From assembly GCA_945875545.1 (NCBI GenBank), contig CAMCKZ010000015.1, positions 1 to 47,729 of the forward strand: a DNA stretch of 47,729 bases, written 5' to 3'. This stretch comes from Polyangium aurulentum (lineage in GTDB: Bacteria; Myxococcota_A; Polyangia; Polyangiales; Polyangiaceae). Below are positions 16,049 through 23,887 of the stretch, in pieces. The position numbers and the translations under genes were made by a program. Positions within the stretch are counted from its first letter, which is position 1; the number at the start of each line of letters is the position of its first letter. The notes under the pieces were generated by a model. It was not told the DNA's origin, made no database searches, and saw nothing but the letters and a program-made list of their open reading frames with translations.

Positions 16049-16797
16049 TCGTCTGCGCCGCCTTCAAGCACAGCGTCGGCGCGGTGCAAGGAAGTATCTG
16101 CGACTGAGCTCGCTTCGGCGCGCGGGCCGAAGATCGCCGACCCCACCCGAACGAACGTGGCTCCCGCCGCGATCGCGGTTTCGAGGTCGTCGCTCATTCC
16201 CATGCTCAGCATTGCGGGCGCCCGAAATGCGTTTTGCGCGGTGTTGAGCAGTGCGGCCAAGCCTCTAAAACAAGCGCGTGCCTGCGCCTCATCGTCCGCC
16301 GGCGGCACCGTCATGAGGCCCCGCAGATGCAGGCAAGAAAGCGGCGCGCACGCGGTCACGAGGCCCCCAAGGCCCTCCGGGAGCACGCCGTGTTTCTGCT
16401 CCTCGCGCGCCACATTGACCTCCACAAGCACGTCGAGCGAACGCCCGAGAATTTCAAGACGCTTGTGAAGTTCGTGGGCCAACGGCGCGCTGTCGAGGGT
16501 GTGCAACGTGTGCGCGTGCGCGGCAATAATCTTGGCCTTGTTGCGCTGAAGATTGCCGATAAAATGCCACTGAATATCGTTCAGATGGGCGAGGGCTTCC
16601 GCCTTCTGCGCCAGTTCCTGCGCGTAATTTTCACCGAAATGGCGTTGCCCGCCGAGGTACGCGGCTTCGATCGCCTTGATGGTTTGCCGCTTGGAAACCG
16701 CGACCAGCGTCACACTTCCTGGGGGCCTCGACGACGCGCGCTCCGCGTTGGCGATGCGTTCGCGCACCGCAGCCAGCCCTGCGAGTACGTCACTCAT
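16045..16797 (-). CDS. YggS/PROSC family pyridoxal phosphate-binding protein
   Basis: 250 residues from ATG 16797. Alanine-racemase-like TIM barrel without a C-terminal beta domain: VTLVAVSKRQTIKAIEAAY carries the PLP-binding Lys, followed by HFGENYAQEL, IQWHFIGNLQRNKAK, VNVAREEQKHG, LRGLMTVPP, LSMGMSDDLETAIAAGATFVRVGSAIFG. These proteins keep free PLP and amino-acid pools in balance in the cytoplasm. It overlaps by 8 bp with the end of the upstream methyltransferase and by 4 bp with the downstream PhnD-like gene, making a tight three-gene operon. Confidence 0.95.
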   Translation of the reverse strand: MSDVLAGLAAVRERIANAERASSRPPGSVTLVAVSKRQTIKAIEAAYLGGQRHFGENYAQELAQKAEALAHLNDIQWHFIGNLQRNKAKIIAAHAHTLHTLDSAPLAHELHKRLEILGRSLDVLVEVNVAREEQKHGVLPEGLGGLVTACAPLSCLHLRGLMTVPPADDEAQARACFRGLAALLNTAQNAFRAPAMLSMGMSDDLETAIAAGATFVRVGSAIFGPRAEASSVADTSLHRADAVLEGGADE

Positions 16798-17632
16798 CGC
16801 GCGCTCCGTTGCCCGTCTTGACACGCCTTTCGACGTGCCAAATCATCGTGTCGCTGGCGCCGGTCAAGGGGCCGCCGCTGAAATCGCCCTCGATACCCAT
16901 GACTGCAAAGCCGTTGTAATGCAGCAGTGCTTCGAGTTCCTGGGGAAAATACATGCGCTGCGCGAGGCGCGTTTTCCACTTGCGCGAAGGGTCGTCGCGG
17001 CTCGTGAACACAAAGTCGACGTACAGGATTTGAGAGACGTGTTCATACGCGAAATACTCTTCGTATTTCACGACGCAGCCGGCGGTCGGATGGCGAAACG
17101 GGGGCACTTTGTAAGCGCGCCCCGGGTCTCGAGCGAGGTCCTCGGGGGCTGGCACCGAGACGTCGAAAACGAAGCGGCCACCGGGCGCGAGATGGCGACG
17201 AACCCGCGCGAGAAATGCCTCCGCGCTCGCCCGATCGTAGAGGTGGAGAAACGTGTTAAACGGGCAAATAATCAGGTTAAACTGCTTGCGCAGCGCGACC
17301 TCGGTCATGTCGCCGGCGCGAAGTGTGACCCGCTCGCGAACCTCGCGCGTTTCGGCCTTCAGCTTGCGCCGGAGGGCGTCGAGCATGGGGGCCGAGAGGT
17401 CGATGCCTGTGACGCGGTGACCTGCCTGCGCGAGGGGAATCGCGATGCGGCCATCTCCGACGCCGTACTCCAAAAGCGCCTCGCCGTGCTCACGCGCGAC
17501 CTGCACGTAGTAGGCGATGTCGTCGGTGCGAGCCCGGTACGCGTGCGCGTAGTACCCGGCGTCCGTAAAGTGTTCGCGGCGCCCCGCATCGAGCAGGGCG
17601 CCGGGGTCGGCGGGCTTGGAAGGCGCGTTCAT
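16790..17632 (-). CDS. Class I SAM-dependent methyltransferase
   Basis: 280 residues from ATG 17632. Rossmann methyltransferase: motif I LLEYGVGDGRIAIPLAQAG (~residue 53), motif II TGIDLSAPMLDALRRK, then AGDMTEVAL and FNLIICPFNTFLHLYD, and the post-motif RHLAPGGRFVFDVSVPAP. The C-terminal beta region (~170-270) is typical of small-molecule methyltransferases. The substrate is unknown. First gene of the methyltransferase / yggS / PhnD-like operon. Confidence 0.9.
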   Translation of the reverse strand: MNAPSKPADPGALLDAGRREHFTDAGYYAHAYRARTDDIAYYVQVAREHGEALLEYGVGDGRIAIPLAQAGHRVTGIDLSAPMLDALRRKLKAETREVRERVTLRAGDMTEVALRKQFNLIICPFNTFLHLYDRASAEAFLARVRRHLAPGGRFVFDVSVPAPEDLARDPGRAYKVPPFRHPTAGCVVKYEEYFAYEHVSQILYVDFVFTSRDDPSRKWKTRLAQRMYFPQELEALLHYNGFAVMGIEGDFSGGPLTGASDTMIWHVERRVKTGNGARDE

Positions 17633-17675
17633 CGTTGCCAGTATTACTTCGCAACTACGCTAAACAGTACGCGTG

Positions 17676-17933
17676 TTATCGGGGAATGGTTCCCGCGAGA
17701 ACTTTGGCCTTTTGCGCGTCGATCCAGCGGATGACGGCGGCCTGGGTGGACTCGCTGAACTTGACTTTGCCCGCCGCCACTTCGCGTAGGGCTGTGACTG
17801 CGAACTTGTTCCGCGAGGCAACGAGAGGGGAAGCGCCCTTGAGCAGCTCACGGGCACGGCCCGCGGCGAGGACGACGAGGGCAAAGCGATTTTCTTCGCG
17901 ATCGAGGCAGTCTTCGACAGTGACGCGCGCCAT
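17676..17933 (-). CDS. rpoZ: RNA polymerase omega subunit
   Basis: 85 residues from ATG 17933, with an AGGAGA ribosome site directly upstream. [33 protein letters not shown] fits the conserved helical omega core, and [16 protein letters not shown] corresponds to the second conserved block (N..V.ALREI..G). Omega helps fold the beta' subunit. A longer open frame to 18269 is spurious. No spoT or gmk is adjacent. Confidence 0.9.
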   Translation of the reverse strand: MARVTVEDCLDREENRFALVVLAAGRARELLKGASPLVASRNKFAVTALREVAAGKVKFSESTQAAVIRWIDAQKAKVLAGTIPR

Positions 17934-18053
17934 AGTTTCTCCTAAAAAGGGGGGGCCGAGAGTCCTAGTCGGTGCGAGGCCCAGGTGCAAGGGGCGTTCT
18001 TTGCGGCCTCGAAATGCCCCGCGCGCCAGCGAAAACCGCGTTACCGAGGTTGC

Positions 18054-18560
18054 GTGCCGCCGCCCCGCCGCCTTTGCCCGTGCCATTCGACCTTGCGTTT
18101 CACCGCGTGCTGCGAGCCATTTCTGTCGCGCCGGTGCCTGCCCTCGCGCCCCGAAGAATTGATGCGTTCGCGCTACGCCGGGTTTGCGTTGGGGCACGCC
18201 GATTACCTCGTGGAGACCTTGGCCGCGGGCCATCCGGACCTCCTCCAGCCGCGTGCAGAATACACGCAATCACTCGCGCAGATGCACGCGTTTCGGCGCT
18301 TCATGGGGCTTCGTGTGCACGGCGAGTGGGTCGACGGCGACGCGGGCGAGGTGCTCTTCGTGGCGCGCCTTTTTGAGGGTGGCCAGAACGTGGGCTTCGC
18401 TGAATTATCAAGCTTTATTCGCGCGGATGGCCGGTGGGGCTACGCGCGTGGCACGCTCATTCCGCTGCGCGAGTTGCCGTCGTCGGAGCTCGGCGACCAC
18501 ACGCGTGAGGGCTTTTTGGCCGAGGCCCACGCGCGCGAAAAGGATCGTCCGCGCGGCTGA
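18054..18560 (+). CDS. YchJ family protein (SEC-C-type Zn motif)
   Basis: 168 residues from GTG 18054; the frame is open from another GTG at 17985, but only the part from LCPCHS matches the family. Zn-binding motif CPCHST ... FTACC at the N-terminus (the usual Gly of CPCGS is His here), followed by the YchJ core [28 protein letters not shown] and the NTF2-like part ending in [11 protein letters not shown]. Function unknown; zinc binding is predicted. It is transcribed away from rpoZ, sharing the ~120-bp upstream region. Confidence 0.82.
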   Translation: MPPPRRLCPCHSTLRFTACCEPFLSRRCLPSRPEELMRSRYAGFALGHADYLVETLAAGHPDLLQPRAEYTQSLAQMHAFRRFMGLRVHGEWVDGDAGEVLFVARLFEGGQNVGFAELSSFIRADGRWGYARGTLIPLRELPSSELGDHTREGFLAEAHAREKDRPRG

Positions 18561-18563
18561 CGG

Positions 18564-19355
18564 TTAGTCGCTCGCGCCGCGGGAGTCCGCGCCGCTGGAG
18601 TCCGCGTCGGCGGCGCCCGCCGGGGCAGCAGCTTCGCGGGCGCGGCCCTCTTCGTAAAGCGACCGCACATAGGCGTTCAAAATGAGGGCTGCCCACGCGT
18701 CTGGGGTGACGGAGGTGAGGTCGCGGCGCCAGTCGGTGTTCCCGCCCCCGAGCTGTTCGTCCAAGTGCGTGAGGAATGCATCTACTACGGACCTCGGAAT
18801 CGCGCGCAGCGTGGACGAAGTGATCGAAAACCAGGGAAAAGGCAGGAGCCGAGCGACGTAGACAAGGCCCTCGGGAAGCTCGGGCAGGTTCGGTTCCGCC
18901 AACACGAGCGTCTCGTTGCGAAGGAGGTCGGTGACCTCAAACCCGTAACCGGCCTTTCGGGCACCGGGGATGAAGAACGCGACGCGGTGCTTAAGGGCAG
19001 CCACGAAACACTGTTGTTCGAACTTGTCTGCGCCGTCGACGACGCCCTCGATGTGCCGCTCAATCGCGGTGCGCCCGCTGGCGCGGTAATCGAAGAGCAC
19101 GCAGTCGCGCACGCAGGGAAATACGGGACCTACGCGCTGCGGTTTGCCCTTGCGCACGCCGAACCGCTTACCGACCTCGTGCCAACCTTTGTTCGCTACG
19201 CGGCCCTCAAGGGCGGGAAGAGTGCGCGCCACCCAGCGCCTTCGTTCCGAGGAAAGCAGCGCCATATCGTCGTCGCTCGGCCACAGTGGGGCCGCGTCGG
19301 CTGCCTCACTCGGGGCAGTCTCGGTAACGGCGGTTTCCTCGGTCACTTCGCTCAT
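18564..19355 (-). CDS. Conserved-looking protein of unknown function
   Basis: 263 residues from ATG 19355. Acidic Ala/Glu/Thr-rich N-terminal ~30 residues, a central globular part (residues ~35-220) with VGPVFPCVRDCVLFDYRASGR, QQCFVAALKHRVAFFIP and LLPFPWFSITSSTLRAIPRS, and a low-complexity Ala/Gly/Asp tail. No signal peptide or membrane segment. I do not recognise the family. Convergent with the YchJ gene, with a 3-bp gap. Confidence 0.75.
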   Translation of the reverse strand: MSEVTEETAVTETAPSEAADAAPLWPSDDDMALLSSERRRWVARTLPALEGRVANKGWHEVGKRFGVRKGKPQRVGPVFPCVRDCVLFDYRASGRTAIERHIEGVVDGADKFEQQCFVAALKHRVAFFIPGARKAGYGFEVTDLLRNETLVLAEPNLPELPEGLVYVARLLPFPWFSITSSTLRAIPRSVVDAFLTHLDEQLGGGNTDWRRDLTSVTPDAWAALILNAYVRSLYEEGRAREAAAPAGAADADSSGADSRGASD

Positions 19356-19531
19356 GGCGCTGAGCGTTTACCCTTGCTGGCGCGCGAGACAAGAAGATCT
19401 TCACAGAACGCACGGTGAGCGTGGCGCACGCCGAACCATTTGCATGCAGAATGCACGCTATGCCTCGACGGTGGCCGGCAGAAGTTCGTGGTGCACTGGG
19501 CTCGTATATGTGCTATGCGCGCCGGGTATTC

Positions 19532-19608
19532 GCGTCCTTAGCTCAGCTGGATAGAGCGTCGGCCTTCGAAGCCGAATGTCGCAGGTTCGAATCCTGCAGG
19601 ACGCGCCA
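19532..19608 (+). tRNA. tRNA-Arg (anticodon UCG)
   Basis: Full cloverleaf: acceptor GCGTCCT pairs with AGGACGC, D arm GCTC ... GAGC, anticodon stem TCGGC/GCCGA with loop CTTCGAA (anticodon TCG), T arm GCAGG-TTCGAAT-CCTGC, discriminator G and an encoded CCA (19606-19608). It reads CGA/CGG-type Arg codons. No integrase or repeated 3' end is seen nearby. Confidence 0.97.
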
Positions 19609-19625
19609 AAACGCCCGGAGCGGTT

Positions 19626-20345
19626 TCAAATAAGGCCGCGAGCCGCGTCGATGCGCAGCCTCCAAACCATGGAGATTGCCTCGCCAAATATTTTCGACGA
19701 CATTTTGGACTGCCCCGCGCGCCGGTCGACAAACACGATGGGAACTTCCACGATCGGCAGGTTGCGCAAGGCCGCGCGGTACGTCAGCTCGACTTGAAAC
19801 GAGTAGCCATTTGAGGTCACGGCGTCGAGGTGAATGGCCTCAAGAGCGTGGCGCGTGAAGGCCTTGTAACCGCTGGTCAGGTCGCGCACGCTGAGGCCAA
19901 GAATCGCCCGCGCGTACAGCGAACCGCCTTTCGAAATGAAGTGCCGCAGCGGCCCCCAGCCCTCAACGCCGCCTCCGGAAATGTTCCGCGATCCGATGAC
20001 CAAATGAGCGCCACCATCGAGGGCGCGCACGAAGTCTTTGAGGTATTTTGGATCGTGGCTGTGGTCCGCATCCATCTCAAAAAAACGGTCGTAACCTTGC
20101 GCGAGGCCCCATCGAAACGCTTCGAGGTAGGCCGTTCCGAGGCCAAGCTTGCCAGACCGGTGCCGAACTTTGATCTGCGAATCTGCTGACGCGAGATCAT
20201 CGGCCAGAAGGCCTGTGCCATCCGGCGACGCATCGTCGACGATCAATAGGTCGGCCTCGGGAAAAGCCACGCGCACCGACGCTACGAAGTCCGCGAGGTT
20301 ATCGCGCTCATTGTATGTCGGTGCAATGATCAGCGTGCGCAGCAT
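19626..20345 (-). CDS. Polyprenol-phosphate mannosyltransferase-like GT2 (dolichol-phosphate mannose synthase type)
   Basis: 239 residues from ATG 20345. The start is set by MLRTLIIAPTYNERDNL; the open frame upstream is unconserved. GT2 motifs: LLIVDDASPDGTG, FFEMDADHSHDPKYL (DxD), the Dpm1 family signatures GSRNISGGGVEGW and SGYKAFTR, and GYSFQVELTYRA with IVEVPIVFVDRRAGQSKM. It transfers a sugar (mannose or glucose) from a nucleotide to a polyprenol phosphate at the inner face of the membrane, giving the lipid-linked donor for glycosylation. No membrane anchor domain is fused. Divergent from the GAF kinase gene. Confidence 0.92.
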   Translation of the reverse strand: MLRTLIIAPTYNERDNLADFVASVRVAFPEADLLIVDDASPDGTGLLADDLASADSQIKVRHRSGKLGLGTAYLEAFRWGLAQGYDRFFEMDADHSHDPKYLKDFVRALDGGAHLVIGSRNISGGGVEGWGPLRHFISKGGSLYARAILGLSVRDLTSGYKAFTRHALEAIHLDAVTSNGYSFQVELTYRAALRNLPIVEVPIVFVDRRAGQSKMSSKIFGEAISMVWRLRIDAARGLI

Positions 20346-20422
20346 ATTCCCGGCTCCGTAGCCCGATTTCGCAGGTCTCGCAAGGAACCCCCGCCGGCGG
20401 CATTCACCTGTAACCTTGCCCG

Positions 20423-22291
20423 GTGGCCCCCCGCGCATCCCGCCTCCCTGGCCTGTCTGACCCCACTACGCCTCCGAGGCGCCGGCGCGCACTCACGTCT
20501 GTCTCACGCGCGGCCCTTGAGCGTGAACTGCGGCACGAGCGCCGCGTTACGAACGCGTTGTCCGTCGTGAGCATTGCCCTCGGCGCATCCCTTCCCCTCG
20601 ACGAACTGGTCGATTTGGTGATCGCAAAATTGGCCGATGCCGTCGACGCCGATCGCGCGATGCTTTTTCTTCTCGACGCGCGAAAAGAGGGTTTGGAAGC
20701 GCGGGTTCTTGACGAACAAGGGCGCCTTCGAACGCTCTCGGTTCCCATCGATCGCGGCCTCGTCGGGGCGGCCGTTCAACGGGGCGAGGCGGTCACCGGC
20801 GACGACGAACTTTTTGACTACGACCGCGAGGTGGTTCGCACGGTTGGCCGTGGTGCGCGGCCGTCGATCGCTACGCCGCTCACACGCCACGATGGCGAGG
20901 TTGTCGGCGCCGTTCAACTGTTTCGTCGGCCCGGAAAAAAGGCCTTCGACGGCGAGGCGCGCGAGGTGCTGGCGGCCCTCGCAACGCAGGTGGGCGTGGC
21001 CCTTGAGAATGCATTTTTGGTCGATTCTCTTCGCAAGCAGACGGTCGAACTGGCGGAGGCCAACAGCGAAATCGAGCGTCAATTTTCGGCCCGCGGCACG
21101 CTGCTGAATCTGGAGCGAGCGATGGCCCGGGCGTCAAGTCTCGAGGAGCTTGTCCATGTTGTGCTGACCGAGGCCATGCGATCGTCCAACGCCGAAGTTG
21201 CCGCCATGGCCCTCGAAGACGAGGACGTGGGGCGGCATGTGCTCTGGGTTTTGCGGCTTCAAGACTCCGCCCCCGAGACATTCGAATTGCGCGCCGGCCA
21301 GGGCATTATTGGCAGCGTAATCGCAGCCGGGGCGACCATCGTCGCGAACCGCGCAAACGATCCGCGCTCCGATCCGTCGCTCGATGAAGCGGTCGGTGTT
21401 CGCACGCGCAACGCCTTGGCGGTGCCCCTCGAGGGCAGTCACGCCGCAGAGTGTTTGGGGGCAGTTGCAGTCTACAACAAAGCGGACAAAAAGGGTTTCG
21501 ATCGGCAAGACATCGCCTCGATGGAACTCATCACGGCAAACGCCTCGACGGCCGTCCGTCTGCGCCTTGCACGCGAGGGTAAAGAGCGCGAAAATCGCCT
21601 GGCAACGATCGGCGGTCTTCTTTCCGGGGTGCTCCACGACATGCGCACGCCGCTCGCGGTCGTGAGAACAAGCCTCGATCTCCTCGCTTCGGAGCCGAGC
21701 GAAGAGAGCCGTCGCGAACGGTCAAAAAAGGCGAAATTGCAGCTCGACGCCCTCGGGCGCATGGAGGCCGACGTCCTTAGTTTTGTGCGCGGCGATTCGA
21801 GCGTCTTGGTGCGCAAGGTGTACCTCGACCCCTTCGTGCAAAAAATTCGCGAGAACATTGCGCCGTGGTTGGAGAGGCGAAAGATCGCATTTGTTGTCGC
21901 AAGCGACGAGCGCGGCACGCATCGTTTCGACGAGTCCAAGATCGAGCGAGTGCTTCACAACTTGGTGAAGAACGCCGCCGAGGCCATCGGAACCAAGCGC
22001 GGAAAAATCACGTTTGGTCTGTCCCGCGATGGGGCTGGATCTCTGGTATTTTCCGTAACAGACACGGGGCCCGGCATTCCTTCGGAGGTTCGCGCGAGTC
22101 TTTTTCGAACCTTCGTCAGCGCCGGAAAAGAGGGCGGGACGGGCCTGGGTCTCGCGATGGCGAAACGTTTCGTCGATGAGCATCGCGGCGTGATTTCTTT
22201 TTCCACGAGCCCCGACGGAACAACTTTTCGCGTGGTGCTTCCGCCCCCGGATCCGTCGCTTCCGGGGTTGCCCTCGCTGCCACCGCCGTAG
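20423..22291 (+). CDS. Double-GAF sensor histidine kinase
   Basis: 622 residues from GTG 20423. Two GAF domains (residues ~40-200 and ~225-385), a short HisKA dimerisation segment with the phospho-accepting His in GVLHDMRTPLAVV (~405) and an HATPase domain (N box HNLVKNAAEAIG, G1 VTDTGPGIP, G2 GGTGLGLAMAKRF). There is no transmembrane segment, so it is a cytoplasmic sensor. It ends with a Pro-rich tail. No response regulator is next to it (orphan kinase). It lies 115 bp before the T6SS locus in the same direction, so a regulatory link is possible but unproved. Confidence 0.92.
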   Translation: MAPRASRLPGLSDPTTPPRRRRALTSVSRAALERELRHERRVTNALSVVSIALGASLPLDELVDLVIAKLADAVDADRAMLFLLDARKEGLEARVLDEQGRLRTLSVPIDRGLVGAAVQRGEAVTGDDELFDYDREVVRTVGRGARPSIATPLTRHDGEVVGAVQLFRRPGKKAFDGEAREVLAALATQVGVALENAFLVDSLRKQTVELAEANSEIERQFSARGTLLNLERAMARASSLEELVHVVLTEAMRSSNAEVAAMALEDEDVGRHVLWVLRLQDSAPETFELRAGQGIIGSVIAAGATIVANRANDPRSDPSLDEAVGVRTRNALAVPLEGSHAAECLGAVAVYNKADKKGFDRQDIASMELITANASTAVRLRLAREGKERENRLATIGGLLSGVLHDMRTPLAVVRTSLDLLASEPSEESRRERSKKAKLQLDALGRMEADVLSFVRGDSSVLVRKVYLDPFVQKIRENIAPWLERRKIAFVVASDERGTHRFDESKIERVLHNLVKNAAEAIGTKRGKITFGLSRDGAGSLVFSVTDTGPGIPSEVRASLFRTFVSAGKEGGTGLGLAMAKRFVDEHRGVISFSTSPDGTTFRVVLPPPDPSLPGLPSLPPP

Positions 22292-22406
22292 TCGCACGGG
22301 CAGGCGGCCCGCGCGTCGCCTCGTTCGCGCCCGGCAAAAAAAGCATGTGGATTTACGACCTCGCAGGCGTTGACACGAACCACTTTAGGCCGCAGATTGC
22401 CTAGCC

Positions 22407-23015
22407 ATGGCCGGCCTAAGCTTCGAGTGTGATTGGCGTTTCGCGATGAACGTGTCCGGGCGTCAGAAGGCTCGCGCCGGGTATCTTCTGTCGTGGTCCG
22501 GCGTCGGCGGCCTCAATCTCGCCGCCGATCTCACGGTGCGAAATCCGCATACTTCGACGGGTGCATCTTCGCTCACGGGCCCCACGGTGAAGTGCGTCGG
22601 GCTGATCGAAAAATTCTCTTTCGCCGGTGGCCAAGAAGACCCCATTCGCATCGTCGCGTACGTCACCACGGGCACAGCAGCCGCGCTCCGCGTGAAGCTT
22701 GCAAGCGGCATCACCACAACGAAGTTCACGTTTTCATTCGCGATTTGCGACTTTGATCTTGACGCACGAAAGTGGTTCGAAAGCGCTTTTGTGCAGGGTA
22801 AAGCGAAGGCCGCAGGCGTGGTCGATACAACCGACGGCATCCTTCAGCTGCTGATCGACGCAACCCCCACGCGCGTAAACCCCGACCTCGACCTCGTGCT
22901 TTGCCGCATGGAATTTCAGGCCGCAGCCTCCGACGCCACCTCGGTGAATTTGCAGTTTGCCACCGGCGCAGGCGAGCGAGTCGTCAAGGCTTGGGGCGGC
23001 GAAGACGGCGCGTAG
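22407..23015 (+). CDS. Hcp-like T6SS protein, copy 1
   Basis: 202 residues, ATG 22407. Beta-rich, no signal peptide. It is clearly paralogous to the protein at 25449-26087: VKCVGLIEKFSFAGGQEDP here against VNCVGIIESMNFGGGVGDP there, then the shared DFDLDARKWFESAF / NFDEEEKAWYEEAF segment. Because copy 2 sits in the hcp position right after tssC, I infer that both are tube-type (TssD) proteins. They are longer than classical Hcp (~160) and not obviously alike in sequence. Copy 1 could be a variant tube ring or effector carrier. A 12-bp inverted match (22346-22357 and 23143-23154) flanks the gene. Confidence 0.65.
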   Translation: MAGLSFECDWRFAMNVSGRQKARAGYLLSWSGVGGLNLAADLTVRNPHTSTGASSLTGPTVKCVGLIEKFSFAGGQEDPIRIVAYVTTGTAAALRVKLASGITTTKFTFSFAICDFDLDARKWFESAFVQGKAKAAGVVDTTDGILQLLIDATPTRVNPDLDLVLCRMEFQAAASDATSVNLQFATGAGERVVKAWGGEDGA

Positions 23016-23331
23016 CCGAGCGTTTCGCGCGCTTGCTTTGCGGCGCAAGAACGGCATGGCGCGGCGTCTTGCTCGTCAGCGCGGGCTCTCGGCCTCGCCC
23101 GTGACCACAAAAGACGTCCGTTTGCCGCCGCCGGCATGAAGCCGTAAATCCACAGCAATATCAGTCGGTTACAGACAATCGGCGAGGATGTGTGAAAGGC
23201 ACTTGCGGTCCGCCTTCGCCTAGGCGACGTTCCATCGCCCAACGATCAGCTCGACTTGTGTGCTGCTCGGCCGGGAGGGGTGTCGACAGATTTTCGGTCG
23301 CGCCTGCAGAACAACATCAGGAGGTTTGGCC
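23016..23331. other. Intergenic region upstream of tssB
   Basis: 316 bp without a supportable gene. It holds one arm of an inverted match (CGTAAATCCACA, 23143-23154), a perfect 12-bp palindrome TCGCCTAGGCGA at 23216-23227 that could be an operator, and the strong AGGAGG ribosome site (23319-23324) of tssB. No sigma-54 site with correct spacing was found here. Confidence 0.5.
23216..23227. promoter_or_regulatory. 12-bp perfect palindrome, possible operator
   Basis: TCGCCTAGGCGA is fully self-complementary and lies about 105 bp upstream of the tssB start, in the promoter region of the main T6SS operon. A binding protein is not known; the call is by position and symmetry only. Confidence 0.3.
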
Positions 23332-23859
23332 GTGGCCATCAACGACGAGATCCCGAAGTCGCGTCTCACTCTCACTTACCGCACAAATGTTAGCGGTCAG
23401 CCCGAAGACGTGACGCTCCCCCTACGCCTGCTCATCCTTGGAGACCTTTCGCTGGGTTCCTCCAAAGACCGCGCGGCCGAGCTCGACCAGCGAGGCATTC
23501 GAAACCTCGACGGCCGTAACCTCGATCACGTCATGTCCGATATGGGCATTGTCATCCGCACCACGGTTGCCAACAAGATCGACCCCGACAAGAGCGAAGA
23601 AGTCGCGGTCGAACTGCCGATCCGCAACATGAAGTCGTTCACGCCCGCCGAAATCGCCAAGGCGATGCCAAAGGTAAAGGCACTCCTTCTCCTCAAGCAA
23701 ACGCTGCTGGAGATGCAGGGTAACATCGACAACCGTAAGGAGTTCCGCAACCTCCTTCGCTCGGTTGCTTCAGACGACAAGGCGCTCTCGGCCCTTTCGG
23801 ATGAACTCAAGGGCTTTGAAACGTTGAAGCTCCCCAAGAAGCCCGAAGCGGCCTCCTGA
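23332..23859 (+). CDS. tssB: T6SS contractile sheath small subunit TssB (VipA)
   Basis: 175 residues. The GTG at 23332 is chosen because AGGAGG lies 7 bp upstream; the frame runs back to 23260 without a ribosome site. Family features: SRLTLTYRTNV near the start, the hallmark LPLRLLILGDLSLGS, then NMKSFTPAEIAKAMPKVKALL and the C-terminal helix with NRKEFRNLLRSV. TssB interleaves with TssC to build the sheath whose contraction fires the tube. Followed by tssC after 28 bp. Confidence 0.95.
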   Translation: MAINDEIPKSRLTLTYRTNVSGQPEDVTLPLRLLILGDLSLGSSKDRAAELDQRGIRNLDGRNLDHVMSDMGIVIRTTVANKIDPDKSEEVAVELPIRNMKSFTPAEIAKAMPKVKALLLLKQTLLEMQGNIDNRKEFRNLLRSVASDDKALSALSDELKGFETLKLPKKPEAAS

Positions 23860-23887
23860 GCCTGCTCCCAATTACGAGGAATAGATC

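Noticed and set aside
19532-19608. tRNA-Arg as integration site for a T6SS island
   Set aside because: No integrase and no repeated tRNA 3' end were seen downstream; ordinary genes separate it from the T6SS locus.
22370-22398. Sigma-70 promoter before hcp-like 1 (TTGACA at 22370-22375)
   Set aside because: The -35 is perfect, but no acceptable -10 box lies at 16-18 bp (CAGATT at best).
22380-22400. Sigma-54-like site before hcp-like 1 (GG and GC near TTTAGGCCGCAGATTGCC)
   Set aside because: The GG-GC spacing is nine bases and not ten, which abolishes sigma-54 recognition by known rules.
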